Of a DNA stretch of 37,253 nt, positions 8,400 through 19,508 are shown piece after piece (position 1 is the stretch's first letter; each line of letters opens with the position of its first letter). Source of the stretch: Curtobacterium sp. MCBA15_001. GTDB lineage: Bacteria; Actinomycetota; Actinomycetes; Actinomycetales; Microbacteriaceae. The notes below the pieces were generated by a model. That model saw only the letters and a program-made list of their open reading frames with translations. It had not been told where the DNA came from and searched no databases. The DNA lies in contig NZ_MJGI01000006.1 in assembly GCF_001864835.1 (NCBI RefSeq), forward strand, positions 9,636 through 46,888, written 5' to 3'. A program made the position numbers and the translations under genes.

Positions 8400-9194
8400 A
8401 TGAGCGAGACCCTGGTCATCATCCCGACCTACGACGAGGCGGAGAACATCCGTCCGATCGTCGCGCGCACCCTGGCCGCGACCGACGAGCACGTCCACGT
8501 GCTGGTCGTCGACGACAACTCGCCCGACGGCACCGGCGCGATCGCCGACGCCCTGGCGACCGAGACCAGCCGCGTGCACGTGCTCCACCGGACCGAGAAG
8601 AACGGCCTCGGCGGTGCGTACCTCGCCGGCTTCGACTGGGGTCTGGCGAACGGCTACGACAAGCTCGTCGAGATGGACGCGGACGGCTCGCACCACCCGG
8701 AGTACCTGCCGTGGATGCTCGAGCTCGCGGACACGAACGACCTGGTGCTCGGCTCCCGGTGGATCCACGGCGGCGAGGTCGAGAACTGGCCGTGGCACCG
8801 TGAACTGCTCTCCCGCGGGGGCAACCTGTACACCCGGCTCGCCCTGGGGATCGCGGTCCGCGACGCCACCGGCGGGTTCCGCGTCTTCACCCGCTCGGCG
8901 CTCGAGCGCATCGACCTGGCCGGGATCGCGTCGAAGGGGTACTGCTTCCAGGTGGACCTGTGCTGGCGTGCGCTCGAGGCAGGCCTGCAGGTCGTCGAGA
9001 CCCCGATCACGTTCACCGAGCGCGAGTTCGGCGTCTCGAAGATGAGCGGGAACATCGTCCGCGAGAGCCTGACGCTCGTCACGAAGTGGGGCATCGACCG
9101 CCGTCTGCGCGAGGTGCGTGCGATCGCGAAGGAGCACAAGCCGCTGCCGTCGGTGCGGCGCAACGCGCACGCGGTGGCGAACCCGATCCGCTGA
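8400..9194 (+). CDS. ppm1: Polyprenol monophosphomannose synthase
   Basis: GT2 family enzyme (DPM1/Ppm1 type) transferring mannose from GDP-mannose to polyprenyl phosphate on the cytosolic face of the membrane. 264 residues, the soluble form without a fused acyltransferase domain. Motifs: [11 protein letters not shown] at the N-terminus, [11 protein letters not shown] (about 36-46), and the metal-binding [14 protein letters not shown] (about 91-104). The C-terminal half holds [21 protein letters not shown] and [12 protein letters not shown], all characteristic. An AAGGAG box precedes the ATG. Its product is the donor used by GT39/GT-C enzymes such as the one at 3339. The gene is followed by a strong hairpin that separates it from the convergent trehalose operon. 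Confidence 0.93.
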   Translation: MSETLVIIPTYDEAENIRPIVARTLAATDEHVHVLVVDDNSPDGTGAIADALATETSRVHVLHRTEKNGLGGAYLAGFDWGLANGYDKLVEMDADGSHHPEYLPWMLELADTNDLVLGSRWIHGGEVENWPWHRELLSRGGNLYTRLALGIAVRDATGGFRVFTRSALERIDLAGIASKGYCFQVDLCWRALEAGLQVVETPITFTEREFGVSKMSGNIVRESLTLVTKWGIDRRLREVRAIAKEHKPLPSVRRNAHAVANPIR

Positions 9195-9258
9195 CGATCG
9201 CGCGGTCGCACGCACGCACTCACGCAAGGACGACTGCCCGCTCGCTCGGGCAGTCCGT

Positions 9259-9296
9259 ACGACGAAGGGCCACCCGCTCGGGTGGCCCTTCGTCGT
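9259..9296. terminator. Bidirectional terminator between ppm1 and treZ
   Basis: Perfect 17-bp stem, 9259-9275 with 9280-9296, around the tetraloop GCTC. The core reads GGGCCACCC/GGGTGGCCC, with AA/TT-containing outer parts, so it can work on both strands for the two convergent genes. Confidence 0.92.
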
Positions 9297-9311
9297 TGCG
9301 TCGTCAGCGCG

Positions 9312-11072
9312 TCAGCGCAGCACCACGATCCCGCGTCCGTTGAACCGGACGGTCTCGGGGTCGTCGTCGTCCGTGGTGGCGCCGAACGCGTAGAGGACCT
9401 CGCCGGTCGCGTCCGGGACGGGGACCGTCGCGGCGTCGTCAGCGAAGTTCACGACGACGTGCACCGGCGCTGCCGTCGGGCCGAGCAGCCCACGGGTGAC
9501 CACGAGCCAGCGCTGGTCCTCGTCGAACCGCACCGCGTTGGCCTCGTAGCGGTGGTCCACGAACGCCTCGTCGGTCCGACGCAGCGCGACGAGCACTCGG
9601 TAGGCCCGCAGGATCGCGGTCCCGCGTTCCGAGGTGACGTCGGCCCAGTCGAGCTTGGAGTCGAGGAACGTCGCCGGGTCCTGCGGGTCGGGCACGACGG
9701 ACTCGTCCCACCCGTGCTCGGCGAACTCCTTGATGCGTCCCTCGGCTGTCGCCTTGCCGAGCTCCGGCTCAGGGTGTGACGTGAAGAACTGCCACGGTGT
9801 GGTCGCGGCGAACTCCTCGCCCATGAACAGCATCGGCGTGAACGGGCCGAGCAGCGTCAGCGCCGCCGCGATCACCAGCCCCTCGTCGTCCAACGTCGCT
9901 GCCAGTCGGTCGCCGGTCGCCCGGTTGCCGATCTGGTCGTGGTTCTGGTTCGCCACGACGAGCGCCGTCGCCGGGGAGGTCCCACGGTCGATCGGACGAC
10001 CGTGGCGCGCCCCGCGGAACGACGACCACGTGCCGTCGTGGAAGAAGCCCTCGTGCAGGACCTTCGCCAGGGCCGACAGCGGCGCGAAGTCCGCGTAGTA
10101 GCCGGACGTCTCGCCGGTGAGGGCGACGTGCACCGCGTGGTGGAAGTCGTCGGACCACTGCCCGTCGAGCCCGTACCCCGCGGCCTCGCGCGGTCGGAAC
10201 ATGATCGGGTCGTTCAGGTCGGACTCCGCGATCAGCGACCGGGGGATGCCCGTGAACGCCGCGAAGGCATCGGACTCCGACGCCATCTCGGCCAGCACGT
10301 GCGTGCGCGAGGTGTCGCGGATCGCGTGCACGGCGTCCAGGCGCAGCCCGTCGACGTGGTGGTCCCGCAGCCACATCCGCACGTTGTCCAGCACGTAGCG
10401 CCGGACCTCTGGGTGCTCGACGTTGACGGAGTCGCCCCACGTGTTCGCCAGGCCCTGCGTCAGGTACGGCCCGTAGAGCGGCAGGTAGTTGCCGCTCGGT
10501 CCGAGGTGGTTGTACACGACGTCCTGGATCACGCCGAGTCCGAGCGCGTGGGCGGTGTCGACGAAGCGGTCGTAGGCGTCCGGCCCACCGTAGGGGGCGT
10601 GCACGGCGTACCAGGCGACGCCGTCGTAGCCCCAGTTCCACTCGCCGTTGACGCCGTTGACCGGGAGCAGCTCGACGAACTCCACGCCGAGCTCCACCAG
10701 GTGGTCGAGCTTCTGCGCGGCCGCGTCGAGCGTGCCCTCGGGCGTGTAGGTCCCGACGTGCATCTCGTAGATGACGGCTCCTCGGGCGGGACGGCCGGTC
10801 CAGGACTCGTCGGTCCAGGCGAACCGCGCGGGGTCGACGACCTCGGACGGACCGTGCACCCCCTCGGGCTGGAACCGGCTGCGTGGATCGGGGCGGATCG
10901 CGTCGTCGTCGTCGATGCGGAACCCGTAGCGGGCGCCCACGACGGGCACGATCGCGTCGGTGCCCCACCAGTCGTCGTCCCCGCGGGTCAGGGGGTACTC
11001 GGTGCCGTCGACGACCAGGCGGACCCGCTCGGGGGTCGGCGCCCAGACGGCGTAGCGGTCGGGTGCGGTCAT
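9312..11072 (-). CDS. treZ: Malto-oligosyltrehalose trehalohydrolase
   Basis: GH13 enzyme that releases trehalose from maltooligosyl trehalose, the second step of the TreY-TreZ pathway; cytosolic. 586 residues. An N-terminal CBM48-like beta domain ([14 protein letters not shown]) precedes the (beta/alpha)8 barrel. Conserved segments: [16 protein letters not shown] (about 183-198), the nucleophile Asp246 in [13 protein letters not shown], the acid/base Glu283 in [10 protein letters not shown], and the third Asp in [15 protein letters not shown]. The start overlaps the treY stop by 4 bp (11069-11072), so translation is probably coupled. It is the last gene of the glgX-treY-treZ operon. Confidence 0.96.
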   Translation of the reverse strand: MTAPDRYAVWAPTPERVRLVVDGTEYPLTRGDDDWWGTDAIVPVVGARYGFRIDDDDAIRPDPRSRFQPEGVHGPSEVVDPARFAWTDESWTGRPARGAVIYEMHVGTYTPEGTLDAAAQKLDHLVELGVEFVELLPVNGVNGEWNWGYDGVAWYAVHAPYGGPDAYDRFVDTAHALGLGVIQDVVYNHLGPSGNYLPLYGPYLTQGLANTWGDSVNVEHPEVRRYVLDNVRMWLRDHHVDGLRLDAVHAIRDTSRTHVLAEMASESDAFAAFTGIPRSLIAESDLNDPIMFRPREAAGYGLDGQWSDDFHHAVHVALTGETSGYYADFAPLSALAKVLHEGFFHDGTWSSFRGARHGRPIDRGTSPATALVVANQNHDQIGNRATGDRLAATLDDEGLVIAAALTLLGPFTPMLFMGEEFAATTPWQFFTSHPEPELGKATAEGRIKEFAEHGWDESVVPDPQDPATFLDSKLDWADVTSERGTAILRAYRVLVALRRTDEAFVDHRYEANAVRFDEDQRWLVVTRGLLGPTAAPVHVVVNFADDAATVPVPDATGEVLYAFGATTDDDDPETVRFNGRGIVVLR

Positions 11073-13563
11073 GCGTGACCCTCCAGGATCTCGATCTCGG
11101 CCTGCGCGTCGGTCTCGGTCGCATCACCGGTTCCCGGCGCGCTCGCGTCCGGACGGGAGGCCCGGCTCGCGCCCGCCGCGTCCGCCGCGGCGTCGGCGTG
11201 GCCGGCTGCGGCGGCGTCCGCCGCCGGGACCAGCAGGGCGACGGGGTAGGTGGTGAGGAGGTCGGACAGCAGGATGCCCCGCGACGCGGGCACCATCCTG
11301 CCGGTCAGGACGTCCACCCGGTCGACGGGCGCAGGGTGGATGCACGTGTCACCCCAGCCGCCGACCCGCTCGAGCCCGATCGGCAGACGTGTGGCGACGG
11401 TGACCGCGCCCCCGCGGTCGAAGGCGACCACGTGGTCGGCCGCGATGCCGGTGGCCTCGACCGCGAGGTGCCGGGTGAACAACTCGGGGCGGTCACGACG
11501 CAGACGCAGTGCGCGGCTGGTGACGAGCAGCTTCGCCGCGCCCTCGAGGTCCACGGACGGCAGGACCTCGGGCCCGTCGTCTTCCGGACCGTCGAGCTCG
11601 GCCAGGATCCGTCGACGTTCGGCGTAGTCCACCGCACGGCGGTTGTCCGGGTCCACGAGCGACCGGTCCCACAGCTCGGTGCCCTGGTAGACGTCCGGCA
11701 CACCAGGAGCGGTCAGCTGGACGAGCTTCAAGCCGAGGCCGTTCGACCATCCGGCAGCGGAGATCCGCTCGTCGAGGTCGTCCAGCACCGCGACCACGGT
11801 GGGGTCGTCGAACGCGGCGTCGACGAGCGCGTGCATGCGGCCCTCGAACGCCTCGTCCGGCTCGGTCCAGGTGGTGCTGTCGCCGGCCTCGCGCGAGGCC
11901 TTCTCGGCGTACGCGTGCAGCCGTTCGCGACTGGCCGGACGTGCGCCGACGATCGCCTGCCACAGCAGGTTCGCGAAGACCCCGTCCTCGAGCGGCGCGA
12001 GCGTGTTGAGCCGGCTGAAGGTCTCGGTCCACTCGTCCCCGAGCTCGGCGAGCACGGCGATCCGGGCGCGGGTGTCCTCGCTGCGCTTGGTGTCGTGCGT
12101 GGTGAGCGTCGTCATCGTGTGCGGCCAGCTCGCCAGGCACTCCCGCTGTGCCGCGTGGAACTCGTCGACCGAGACGGCGAAGATGCTCGGGTCGCCGCCG
12201 ACCTCGCTGAGCGAGCTGAGCTTGGCGGAACGGTAGAACGCGGTGTCCTCGACGCCCTTGGCCATCACCATGCCGCTGGTCTGCTGCAGCCGGACGGCCG
12301 CGGCGTTGGACGGGTCGATCAGCGACGGTGCGATCCGGTCGATGACGTCGCCCAGGTCGGGGCGGGACTCCGCCGCACCCTCGAGTGCGTCGATCAGGTG
12401 GTGCGAGCCCTCGGGCAGGTACGTGCGGTAGACGTCGAAGCACGCGATCACCTCGGCCAGGGCGTCGACCAGGCGGTCGTGGTCGACCGTCGCCGGGTCG
12501 TCGTCGTGGGCCGTCTCGTTCTCGAGCAGTCGGGCGAGTCGTTCCACCTCGCTGCCGAGGATGCCGTCGGCGATGCCGCGTCGGGTGTCGTGGGTCAGTG
12601 CCTGCCAGTCCGCGGGCTCGGCTTCAACGGTCGCCCAGAGGGACTCCTCGCCCCGCGGGTCGACGAACAGGCGGTCCATCGTGCCGAGCGCGTCGTACCC
12701 GGTGGTGCCGTCGACCGGCCAGCTGGCGGGCAGTTCCTCGCCCGGCTCGAGGATCTTCTCGACGAGTGTGTAGGCGCCGCCGGTCAGGGCGCGGAGGTCT
12801 TCGAGGTAGCCGGCGGGGTCGTACAGCCCGTCCGGGTGGTCGATGCGCAGACCGTCGACCAGACCGTCGCGGAACCAGGCGCCGACGACGGCGTGCGACG
12901 CGGCGAAGACCTCGGGTTCCTCGACGCGGATGGCCGCCAGCGTGTTGACGGCGAAGAACCGGCGGTAGTTCAGGTCGTGGTCCGCCCGCTTCCAGTGGAT
13001 GAACTCGTAGTGCTGCCGGTCGTGCACGGTCGACACGTCGTCGCCGGGCTCGACCGTTCCGGGAGCGGTCGGGTACGCGGTCTCGCCGACCCGCAGGACG
13101 GGGCGCGCTGCGTCGGAGGTGTCGAGCGTGACGGCGTCGAGCAGGTCGTCGGCGAGCACCGGGACCCGGACACGACCGCCGCCGGCGTGCCAGTCGACGT
13201 CGAAGGCCCACGCGACGGGGGAGCCCTGGCCGTGTTCGAGCAGGGACCACCACCAGGGGTTCGACTCGGGCGTGGCCACACCGACGTGGTTCGGGACGAT
13301 GTCGACGAGCACGCCGAGGCCCGCCGCGTGCGCAGCCTCGGTCAGGGCGCGGAAGGCGTCGTCGCCGCCGCGTTCGGCGTCGACGCGCGTGTGGTCGACC
13401 ACGTCGTAGCCGTGCGCGGAACCCGGCTCGGCCTGCAGCACCGGCGAGAGGTACAACCAGTCGGCCCCGAGGTCGCGCACGTACTCGACCACGTCGGCCG
13501 CGGCCGTCAGGTCGAAGTCCGGCGACACCTGCAGGCGGTAGGTCGAGACCGGTGTCCGCTTGG

Positions 13564-13567
<4 letters not shown>
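11069..13567 (-). CDS. treY: Malto-oligosyltrehalose synthase
   Basis: GH13 family intramolecular transglycosylase that converts the reducing-end alpha-1,4 bond of maltodextrins to the alpha,alpha-1,1 bond of trehalose. 832 residues, in the range for TreY. It begins [19 protein letters not shown], the classical TreY N-terminus. Other marks are [44 protein letters not shown], the nucleophile region [14 protein letters not shown], the acid/base region [13 protein letters not shown], and [14 protein letters not shown]. The GTG at 13567 is chosen because the family N-terminus begins there and it overlaps the glgX stop by 4 bp. An upstream ATG in the same frame would add about 80 residues that are only the out-of-frame end of glgX. 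The C-terminus is Ala-rich and low in complexity. Confidence 0.96.
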
Positions 13568-15807
<2,240 letters not shown>

Positions 15808-15871
15808 ACGTGCCTCCAGGTTGTCTCGCTGAGCGTATCGACGCGTCCCTGTGCTGTCCGCCGTGCCGGAC

Positions 15872-15903
15872 CCCCTGTGGACCGGCCCCGCTGTCCACAG
15901 GGG
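15872..15903. promoter_or_regulatory. Inverted repeat between glgX and the divergent GerW-like gene
   Basis: Perfect 11-bp arms CCCCTGTGGAC (15872-15882) and GTCCACAGGGG (15893-15903) separated by 10 bp. The arms include TGTGGAC/GTCCACA, close to the DnaA-box core TTGTCCACA, but two sites alone do not make an origin. Its place between divergent starts suits an operator. Confidence 0.5.
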
Positions 15904-15913
15904 CGGTGCGGAG

Positions 15914-15919
15914 TAGCCT
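15914..15919 (+). promoter_or_regulatory. Putative -10 box giving a leaderless transcript
   Basis: TAGCCT ends 6 nt before the ATG at 15926, so transcription would start at or next to the start codon. No clear -35 element was recognised. Confidence 0.5.
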
Positions 15920-15925
15920 CGCGCC

Positions 15926-16246
15926 ATGCCCAACATCGTCACGCAGATCGCAGACAAGGTGCGCCCCGTCGGCGTCGCCACGAACTACGGAGACCCGGTC
16001 GAGGTCGGCGACCAGACACTCATCCCGGTGTCGGTCGGCTGGTTCGGCTTCGGGGGAGGTGGCGACGACCAGAACGGCGGCGGCGGTGGCGGCGGCGCGA
16101 CCCTGCCCGTCGGCGCCTACGTCCGACGTCCGGGCCGGGACCTGGAGTTCGAGCCGAACCTCATCTCGCTGCTCGTCGTGAGCATCCCGCTCGTCTGGGT
16201 GACGGGCACCGTCCTCCGCAAGCTGATCCGCGTCCTCAAGAAGTAG
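15926..16246 (+). CDS. GerW/YtfJ-like small membrane-associated protein
   Basis: 106 residues, function unknown. The N-terminal half has the pattern of the GerW (sporulation protein YtfJ) family: YGDPVEVGDQTLIPVSVGWFGFGGGG (residues about 21-46), with a Gly-rich loop next to it. The C-terminus has one hydrophobic segment (LISLLVVSIPLVWVTGTVL, about 80-98) and ends in basic residues (RKLIRVLKK), suggesting a membrane anchor with a cytosolic basic tail. The family is widespread outside spore formers, so the sporulation label says little about its role here. The start is supported by the TAGCCT box at 15914, with no good ribosome site at normal spacing. It is 120 bp upstream of the TPP-controlled ykoE gene but probably transcribed separately. 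Confidence 0.75.
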   Translation: MPNIVTQIADKVRPVGVATNYGDPVEVGDQTLIPVSVGWFGFGGGGDDQNGGGGGGGATLPVGAYVRRPGRDLEFEPNLISLLVVSIPLVWVTGTVLRKLIRVLKK

Positions 16247-16255
16247 CGTCGGCGG

Positions 16256-16261
16256 TACACT
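16256..16261 (+). promoter_or_regulatory. Putative -10 box of the TPP-riboswitch operon
   Basis: TACACT, 9 bp after the preceding stop codon, would start transcription near 16268, just where the riboswitch aptamer begins. No convincing -35 match. Confidence 0.5.
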
Positions 16262-16269
16262 GCTGGGAC

Positions 16270-16360
16270 ACACACGGGAGTCCGGGATCGCCGGGCTGAG
16301 AGGGAGCGAGCAGCGCTCCGACCGTCGAACCTGATCCGGGTCATGCCGGCGCAGGGAGGA
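16270..16360 (+). ncRNA. TPP riboswitch (THI element)
   Basis: The conserved aptamer parts are in order: the 5' strand ACGGGAGTCC (about 16274), the pyrimidine-sensing GGGCTGAGAGGG (16293-16304), a variable stem GAGCGAGCAGCGCTC, and the 3' pyrophosphate-sensing half GAACCTGATCCGGGTCATGC then CGGCGCAGGGAG (16327-16357). The closing helix abuts the ribosome site GGAGGAG (16355-16360) of ykoE, 6 nt before its ATG, and no terminator hairpin intervenes. Control is therefore probably translational: bound TPP would hide the ribosome site. Confidence 0.95.
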
Positions 16361-16366
16361 GTCCTC

Positions 16367-17020
16367 ATGGTGCCTGTCGGCACGTCATCAGCAGTTCCGT
16401 CCACCACGGTGTCCACGGGGCGCCGTCCGCTCCGCTGGCGGGTCGTCGACATCGTCGTCGCCAGCGTCCTGGCCGTCGCCGTGGGCGTCGTCTTCAAGCT
16501 CTGGGAGTTCGGCTACGAGCCGCTCGCCGCCGGCACCGCGCTCCTGCTGCCCGGCACCCAGGCGCTCTTCGGCGGGGTCTGGCTCCTCGCCGGTCCGCTC
16601 GTCGCGATCATCGTCCGGAAGCCCGGAGCCGCGCTCTTCGCCGAGCTGGTCGCCGCGAGCGTCGAGGCCCTGTTCGGCACGCAGTGGGGATGGAGCACCC
16701 TCGAGGCCGGACTCGTCCAGGGTCTCGGCGCGGAGATCGTCCTCGCACTGTTCCTGTACCGGGTCTGGCGGCTGCCCGTCGTCCTGCTCGCCGGAGCAGC
16801 AGCGGGCCTCGCGATGGGGCTCAACGACATCGTGATCTCGTACCCGGGACTCGACCCCGCGTTCAAGCTCGTCTACGTCGTGTGCGGCGTGGTCTCGGGC
16901 GCCGTCATCGCCGGACTGGGCTCGTGGCTCCTCGCCCGAGCGCTCGCCCGGACCGGCGTGCTGTCCTCGTTCGCCGCCGGCCGCGAGCACGCCCGGCGCC
17001 GCCCCACCTCGGCGGCGTGA
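16367..17020 (+). CDS. ykoE: Thiamine-precursor ECF transporter S component YkoE
   Basis: Substrate-binding integral membrane subunit of an ECF transporter, 217 residues. YkoE-type proteins are linked to uptake of hydroxymethylpyrimidine or related thiamine precursors. Several hydrophobic segments are seen: DIVVASVLAVAVGVVFKLW, ALLLPGTQALFGGVWLLAGPLVAIIV, then segments around residues 120-195. The segment FELVAASVEALFGTQWG is close to known YkoE sequences (seen here as LFAELVAASVEALFGTQWG). The ATG at 16367 follows GGAGGAG and the TPP riboswitch, which independently supports the thiamine assignment. The stop overlaps the ATPase GTG by 4 bp. The exact ligand is inferred. Confidence 0.92.
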   Translation: MVPVGTSSAVPSTTVSTGRRPLRWRVVDIVVASVLAVAVGVVFKLWEFGYEPLAAGTALLLPGTQALFGGVWLLAGPLVAIIVRKPGAALFAELVAASVEALFGTQWGWSTLEAGLVQGLGAEIVLALFLYRVWRLPVVLLAGAAAGLAMGLNDIVISYPGLDPAFKLVYVVCGVVSGAVIAGLGSWLLARALARTGVLSSFAAGREHARRRPTSAA

Positions 17021-18630
17021 CGCACACGGGCGGTCGCCCCGCCCGGATCGAGTTCCGCGACTGGGGCTGGCGCTACCCCGAGCGCGACGACTGGGCGGTC
17101 CGCGGACTCGACCTGGTCGTCGCGCCCGGGGAGCGCGTCGCCGTCGTTGGGGCGTCCGGCGCCGGCAAGTCGACGCTCCTCCGCGCCGTCGCCGCCGTGC
17201 TGCCGGACGAACCCGATCCGGACGACGACACCGCCGCAGCCGTGCAGGGTTCGGTGCTCGTCGACGGTCTCCCGCCCGAGGCCGCTCGCGGTCGCGTGGG
17301 TCTCGTCATGCAGGACCCGGAGGCGCACACGGTGATGTCCCGGGTCGGCGACGACGTGGCGTTCGGGTGTGAGAACCTCGGCGTCCCGCGCGCCGAGACC
17401 TGGGACCGGGTGCGCGCCGCCCTGCTGGTCGTGGGCCTCGACCTGCCCCTCGACCGCTCCACCACGCGACTGTCCGGCGGGCAGCGGCAGCGGTTGGCGC
17501 TCGCCGGGGTGCTGGCGATGCGCCCAGGAGCCCTGGTGCTCGACGAGCCGTGCGCCAACCTCGATCCCGACGGCGTCCGGCAGGTGCACGACGCCGTCCG
17601 GGCACTCCTCGACGACTCCGGCGCCACGATGCTCGTCGTCGAGCACCGGATCGGCACCTGGCTCGACCTGGTCGACCGTCTGGTGCTGCTCGCGCCCGGG
17701 GCCGGTGTCCTGGCCGACGGTCCGCCTGCCGAGGTCCTGCGGGAGCACGGGTCCGCCCTGACCGCCGCCGGCGTCTGGGTCCCCGGCGCCGAACCGGCGC
17801 GCGGGGCCGCCCGCCGACCCCACCCCGTCACCCCGCCCCACCCCGCGCCACCACGAGCGGGCGAAATGCCGCAGTCCGACCCCGAAGCGACCCCGGTACT
17901 CCGCCCGCTCGCGCACGCGGACGCAACCGGAGCCCGCGCCGAACTCCTCGTCGCGCAGGGGCTGGCCACCGCCCGAGGCCGCCGGCAGCCGGTCGGCCAC
18001 GACATCGACCTGACCGTCCGCGCGGGCGAGGTCATCGCCGTCACCGGCCCGAACGGCGTCGGCAAGTCGACCCTCGGCCTGACGCTCGCCGGGCTGCTGC
18101 GACCCGCTGCCGGTTCCCTCGGCGGCGTCGACGGCACCGCCCCGCACGGCTGGGGCAGCAAGCAACTCGCCACCCGGATCGGCACAGTGTTCCAGGACCC
18201 CGAGCACCAGTTCGTCGCGCGGTCGGTCCGCCAGGAGCTCGAGGCCGGCCCGATCGCCCTCGGCACCGACCCGGCCGAGGTGACCGCCCGCGTCGACGAC
18301 CTGCTCGAGGCCTTCGGTCTGGCGCACCTCGCCGACGCGAACCCCTTCACGCTGTCCGGCGGCGAGCAACGACGGCTCGCGATCGGCACCGTCGTCGCGA
18401 CCCGGCCGGCGGTGGTCGTGCTCGACGAACCGACCTCGGGGCAGGACCGTGCCACCTGGCAGGCCGTCGCCGAGCGGCTCGGAGCGCTGGCCGACGCCGG
18501 CACCGCGGTCGTTGCCGTCACCCACGACCGCGACCTGGTCCGCGCCCTCGACGCGCGCGAACTCGTGCTCACGCCGACCGGCCTGACCGAGCGAGCCACG
18601 GAACACGCAGCCACGGAGCACGCACCGTGA
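17017..18630 (+). CDS. ykoD: Duplicated ECF/ABC ATPase YkoD
   Basis: Energy-coupling ATPase with two ABC domains in one chain, 537 residues. Domain 1 (about 10-260): Walker A GASGAGKST, signature LSGGQRQRLALAG, Walker B ALVLDEPCANLD. Domain 2 (about 310-525): Walker A GPNGVGKST, signature LSGGEQRRLAIGT, Walker B VVVLDEPTSGQD. The linker between them (about residues 265-310) is Pro/Ala-rich and contains palindrome copy B (17854-17911), read as RAGEMPQSDPEATPVLRPLA from residue 280. The GTG start is set by its 4-bp overlap with ykoE; the next gene again begins in a 4-bp overlap. The insertion lies between domains, so activity is probably kept. Confidence 0.93.
   Translation: MTHTGGRPARIEFRDWGWRYPERDDWAVRGLDLVVAPGERVAVVGASGAGKSTLLRAVAAVLPDEPDPDDDTAAAVQGSVLVDGLPPEAARGRVGLVMQDPEAHTVMSRVGDDVAFGCENLGVPRAETWDRVRAALLVVGLDLPLDRSTTRLSGGQRQRLALAGVLAMRPGALVLDEPCANLDPDGVRQVHDAVRALLDDSGATMLVVEHRIGTWLDLVDRLVLLAPGAGVLADGPPAEVLREHGSALTAAGVWVPGAEPARGAARRPHPVTPPHPAPPRAGEMPQSDPEATPVLRPLAHADATGARAELLVAQGLATARGRRQPVGHDIDLTVRAGEVIAVTGPNGVGKSTLGLTLAGLLRPAAGSLGGVDGTAPHGWGSKQLATRIGTVFQDPEHQFVARSVRQELEAGPIALGTDPAEVTARVDDLLEAFGLAHLADANPFTLSGGEQRRLAIGTVVATRPAVVVLDEPTSGQDRATWQAVAERLGALADAGTAVVAVTHDRDLVRALDARELVLTPTGLTERATEHAATEHAP
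17854..17911 (-). repeat. 60-bp dispersed palindrome, copy B (inside ykoD)
   Basis: Arms CGAGCGGGCG (17854-17863) and CGCCCGCTCG (17902-17911) match over 10 bp, with partial pairing further in. Reverse orientation. It lies in frame inside the linker of the two-domain ATPase. Confidence 0.85.
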
Positions 18631-19508
18631 CCGCCCCGACCACGCGCGTCGACGGGACCGGCCGAGCCGGGCCTCCAGGCCGACGCGACGACGGACCGGG
18701 CGGACAGGACCGACCAGACCGACCGGACCGACGCAACAGCGAAAACCGTCCCGACGCAGCCCCCACCACACCGAGCACCGTCCAGCCGGTCGCGGTCCTG
18801 CTCGGCGTGCTGGGCCTCGGCGTCTGCCTGGTGCTCAGCCTGGACGTCGTCTCGGCGACCGTCGCCCTGGTGATCGAGCTGGCCCTCGCGCCCCTGCTGC
18901 GCCTGCCCGTCCGCACCCTGCTGCTCCGCACGTCGCCGGTGCTGCTCGCGGTCCCGCTGACGGGTGTGAGCATCGCGCTGTACGGGCAGGCCTCGGGGCG
19001 CGTGTGGTTCGACGTCGGGTTCGCGCACGTCACCGACGGCTCGCTGGAGCTGGCCCTCGCGACGATGCTCCGCGTGCTCGCGGTCGGGTTGCCCGGCGTG
19101 GCGCTGTTCATCCGCGTGGACCCGACGGACCTGGCCGACGGACTCGCGCAGGTGTTGCGGCTGCCGGCCCGGTTCGTGCTCGGCGCGTTGGCGGCGATCC
19201 GGATGACGACCCTCCTCGGCGAGGACTGGCGGCAGATCGCGATGGCCCGACGCGCACGGGGCCTCGGCGACGGCAGCCGCGTCCGACGAGGCGCCTCGAT
19301 GGCGTTCGCGTTGCTGATCGTCGCGCTCCGCCGGGCCACGACGCTCGCGGTCGCGATGGAGTCGCGCGGGTTCGGTGCGCCCGGCACGCGCTCGTGGGCG
19401 CGTCCGGCCCGCTTCGCCGGCCGGGAGTGGGCGACGCTCGCGCTGCTGGTCGGCATCGGGGTGGTCGCGATCGCCGTGTCGGTGGCAGCGGGGACGTGGC
19501 GTGCCTGA
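18627..19508 (+). CDS. ykoC: ECF transporter T component YkoC
   Basis: Membrane-scaffold subunit of the ECF transporter, 293 residues. The first 50 or so residues are a hydrophilic, Arg/Asp/Pro-rich extension (many GGA/CCG-type DNA repeats, and one exact copy of CGGGCCTCCAG at 18668-18678). Then come hydrophobic segments from about residue 52 and the two cytosolic coupling motifs ARG-like: MARRARGLGD and MESRGFG near the C-terminus, used by EcfT proteins to grip the ATPases. The GTG at 18627 overlaps the ykoD stop by 4 bp. If the extension is not real, a later start would be needed, but no better one is seen before the first helix. Confidence 0.9.
   Translation: MTAPTTRVDGTGRAGPPGRRDDGPGGQDRPDRPDRRNSENRPDAAPTTPSTVQPVAVLLGVLGLGVCLVLSLDVVSATVALVIELALAPLLRLPVRTLLLRTSPVLLAVPLTGVSIALYGQASGRVWFDVGFAHVTDGSLELALATMLRVLAVGLPGVALFIRVDPTDLADGLAQVLRLPARFVLGALAAIRMTTLLGEDWRQIAMARRARGLGDGSRVRRGASMAFALLIVALRRATTLAVAMESRGFGAPGTRSWARPARFAGREWATLALLVGIGVVAIAVSVAAGTWRA

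Noticed and set aside
15872..15903. Replication origin suggested by TGTGGAC/GTCCACA arms
   Set aside because: Only two DnaA-box-like sites, no dnaA/dnaN/gyrB nearby and no AT-rich unwinding region.
15808..15981. Longer glgX with ATG at 15981
   Set aside because: It would overlap the divergent gene at 15926 and lacks similarity; TTG at 15807 has GGAGG 5 nt upstream.
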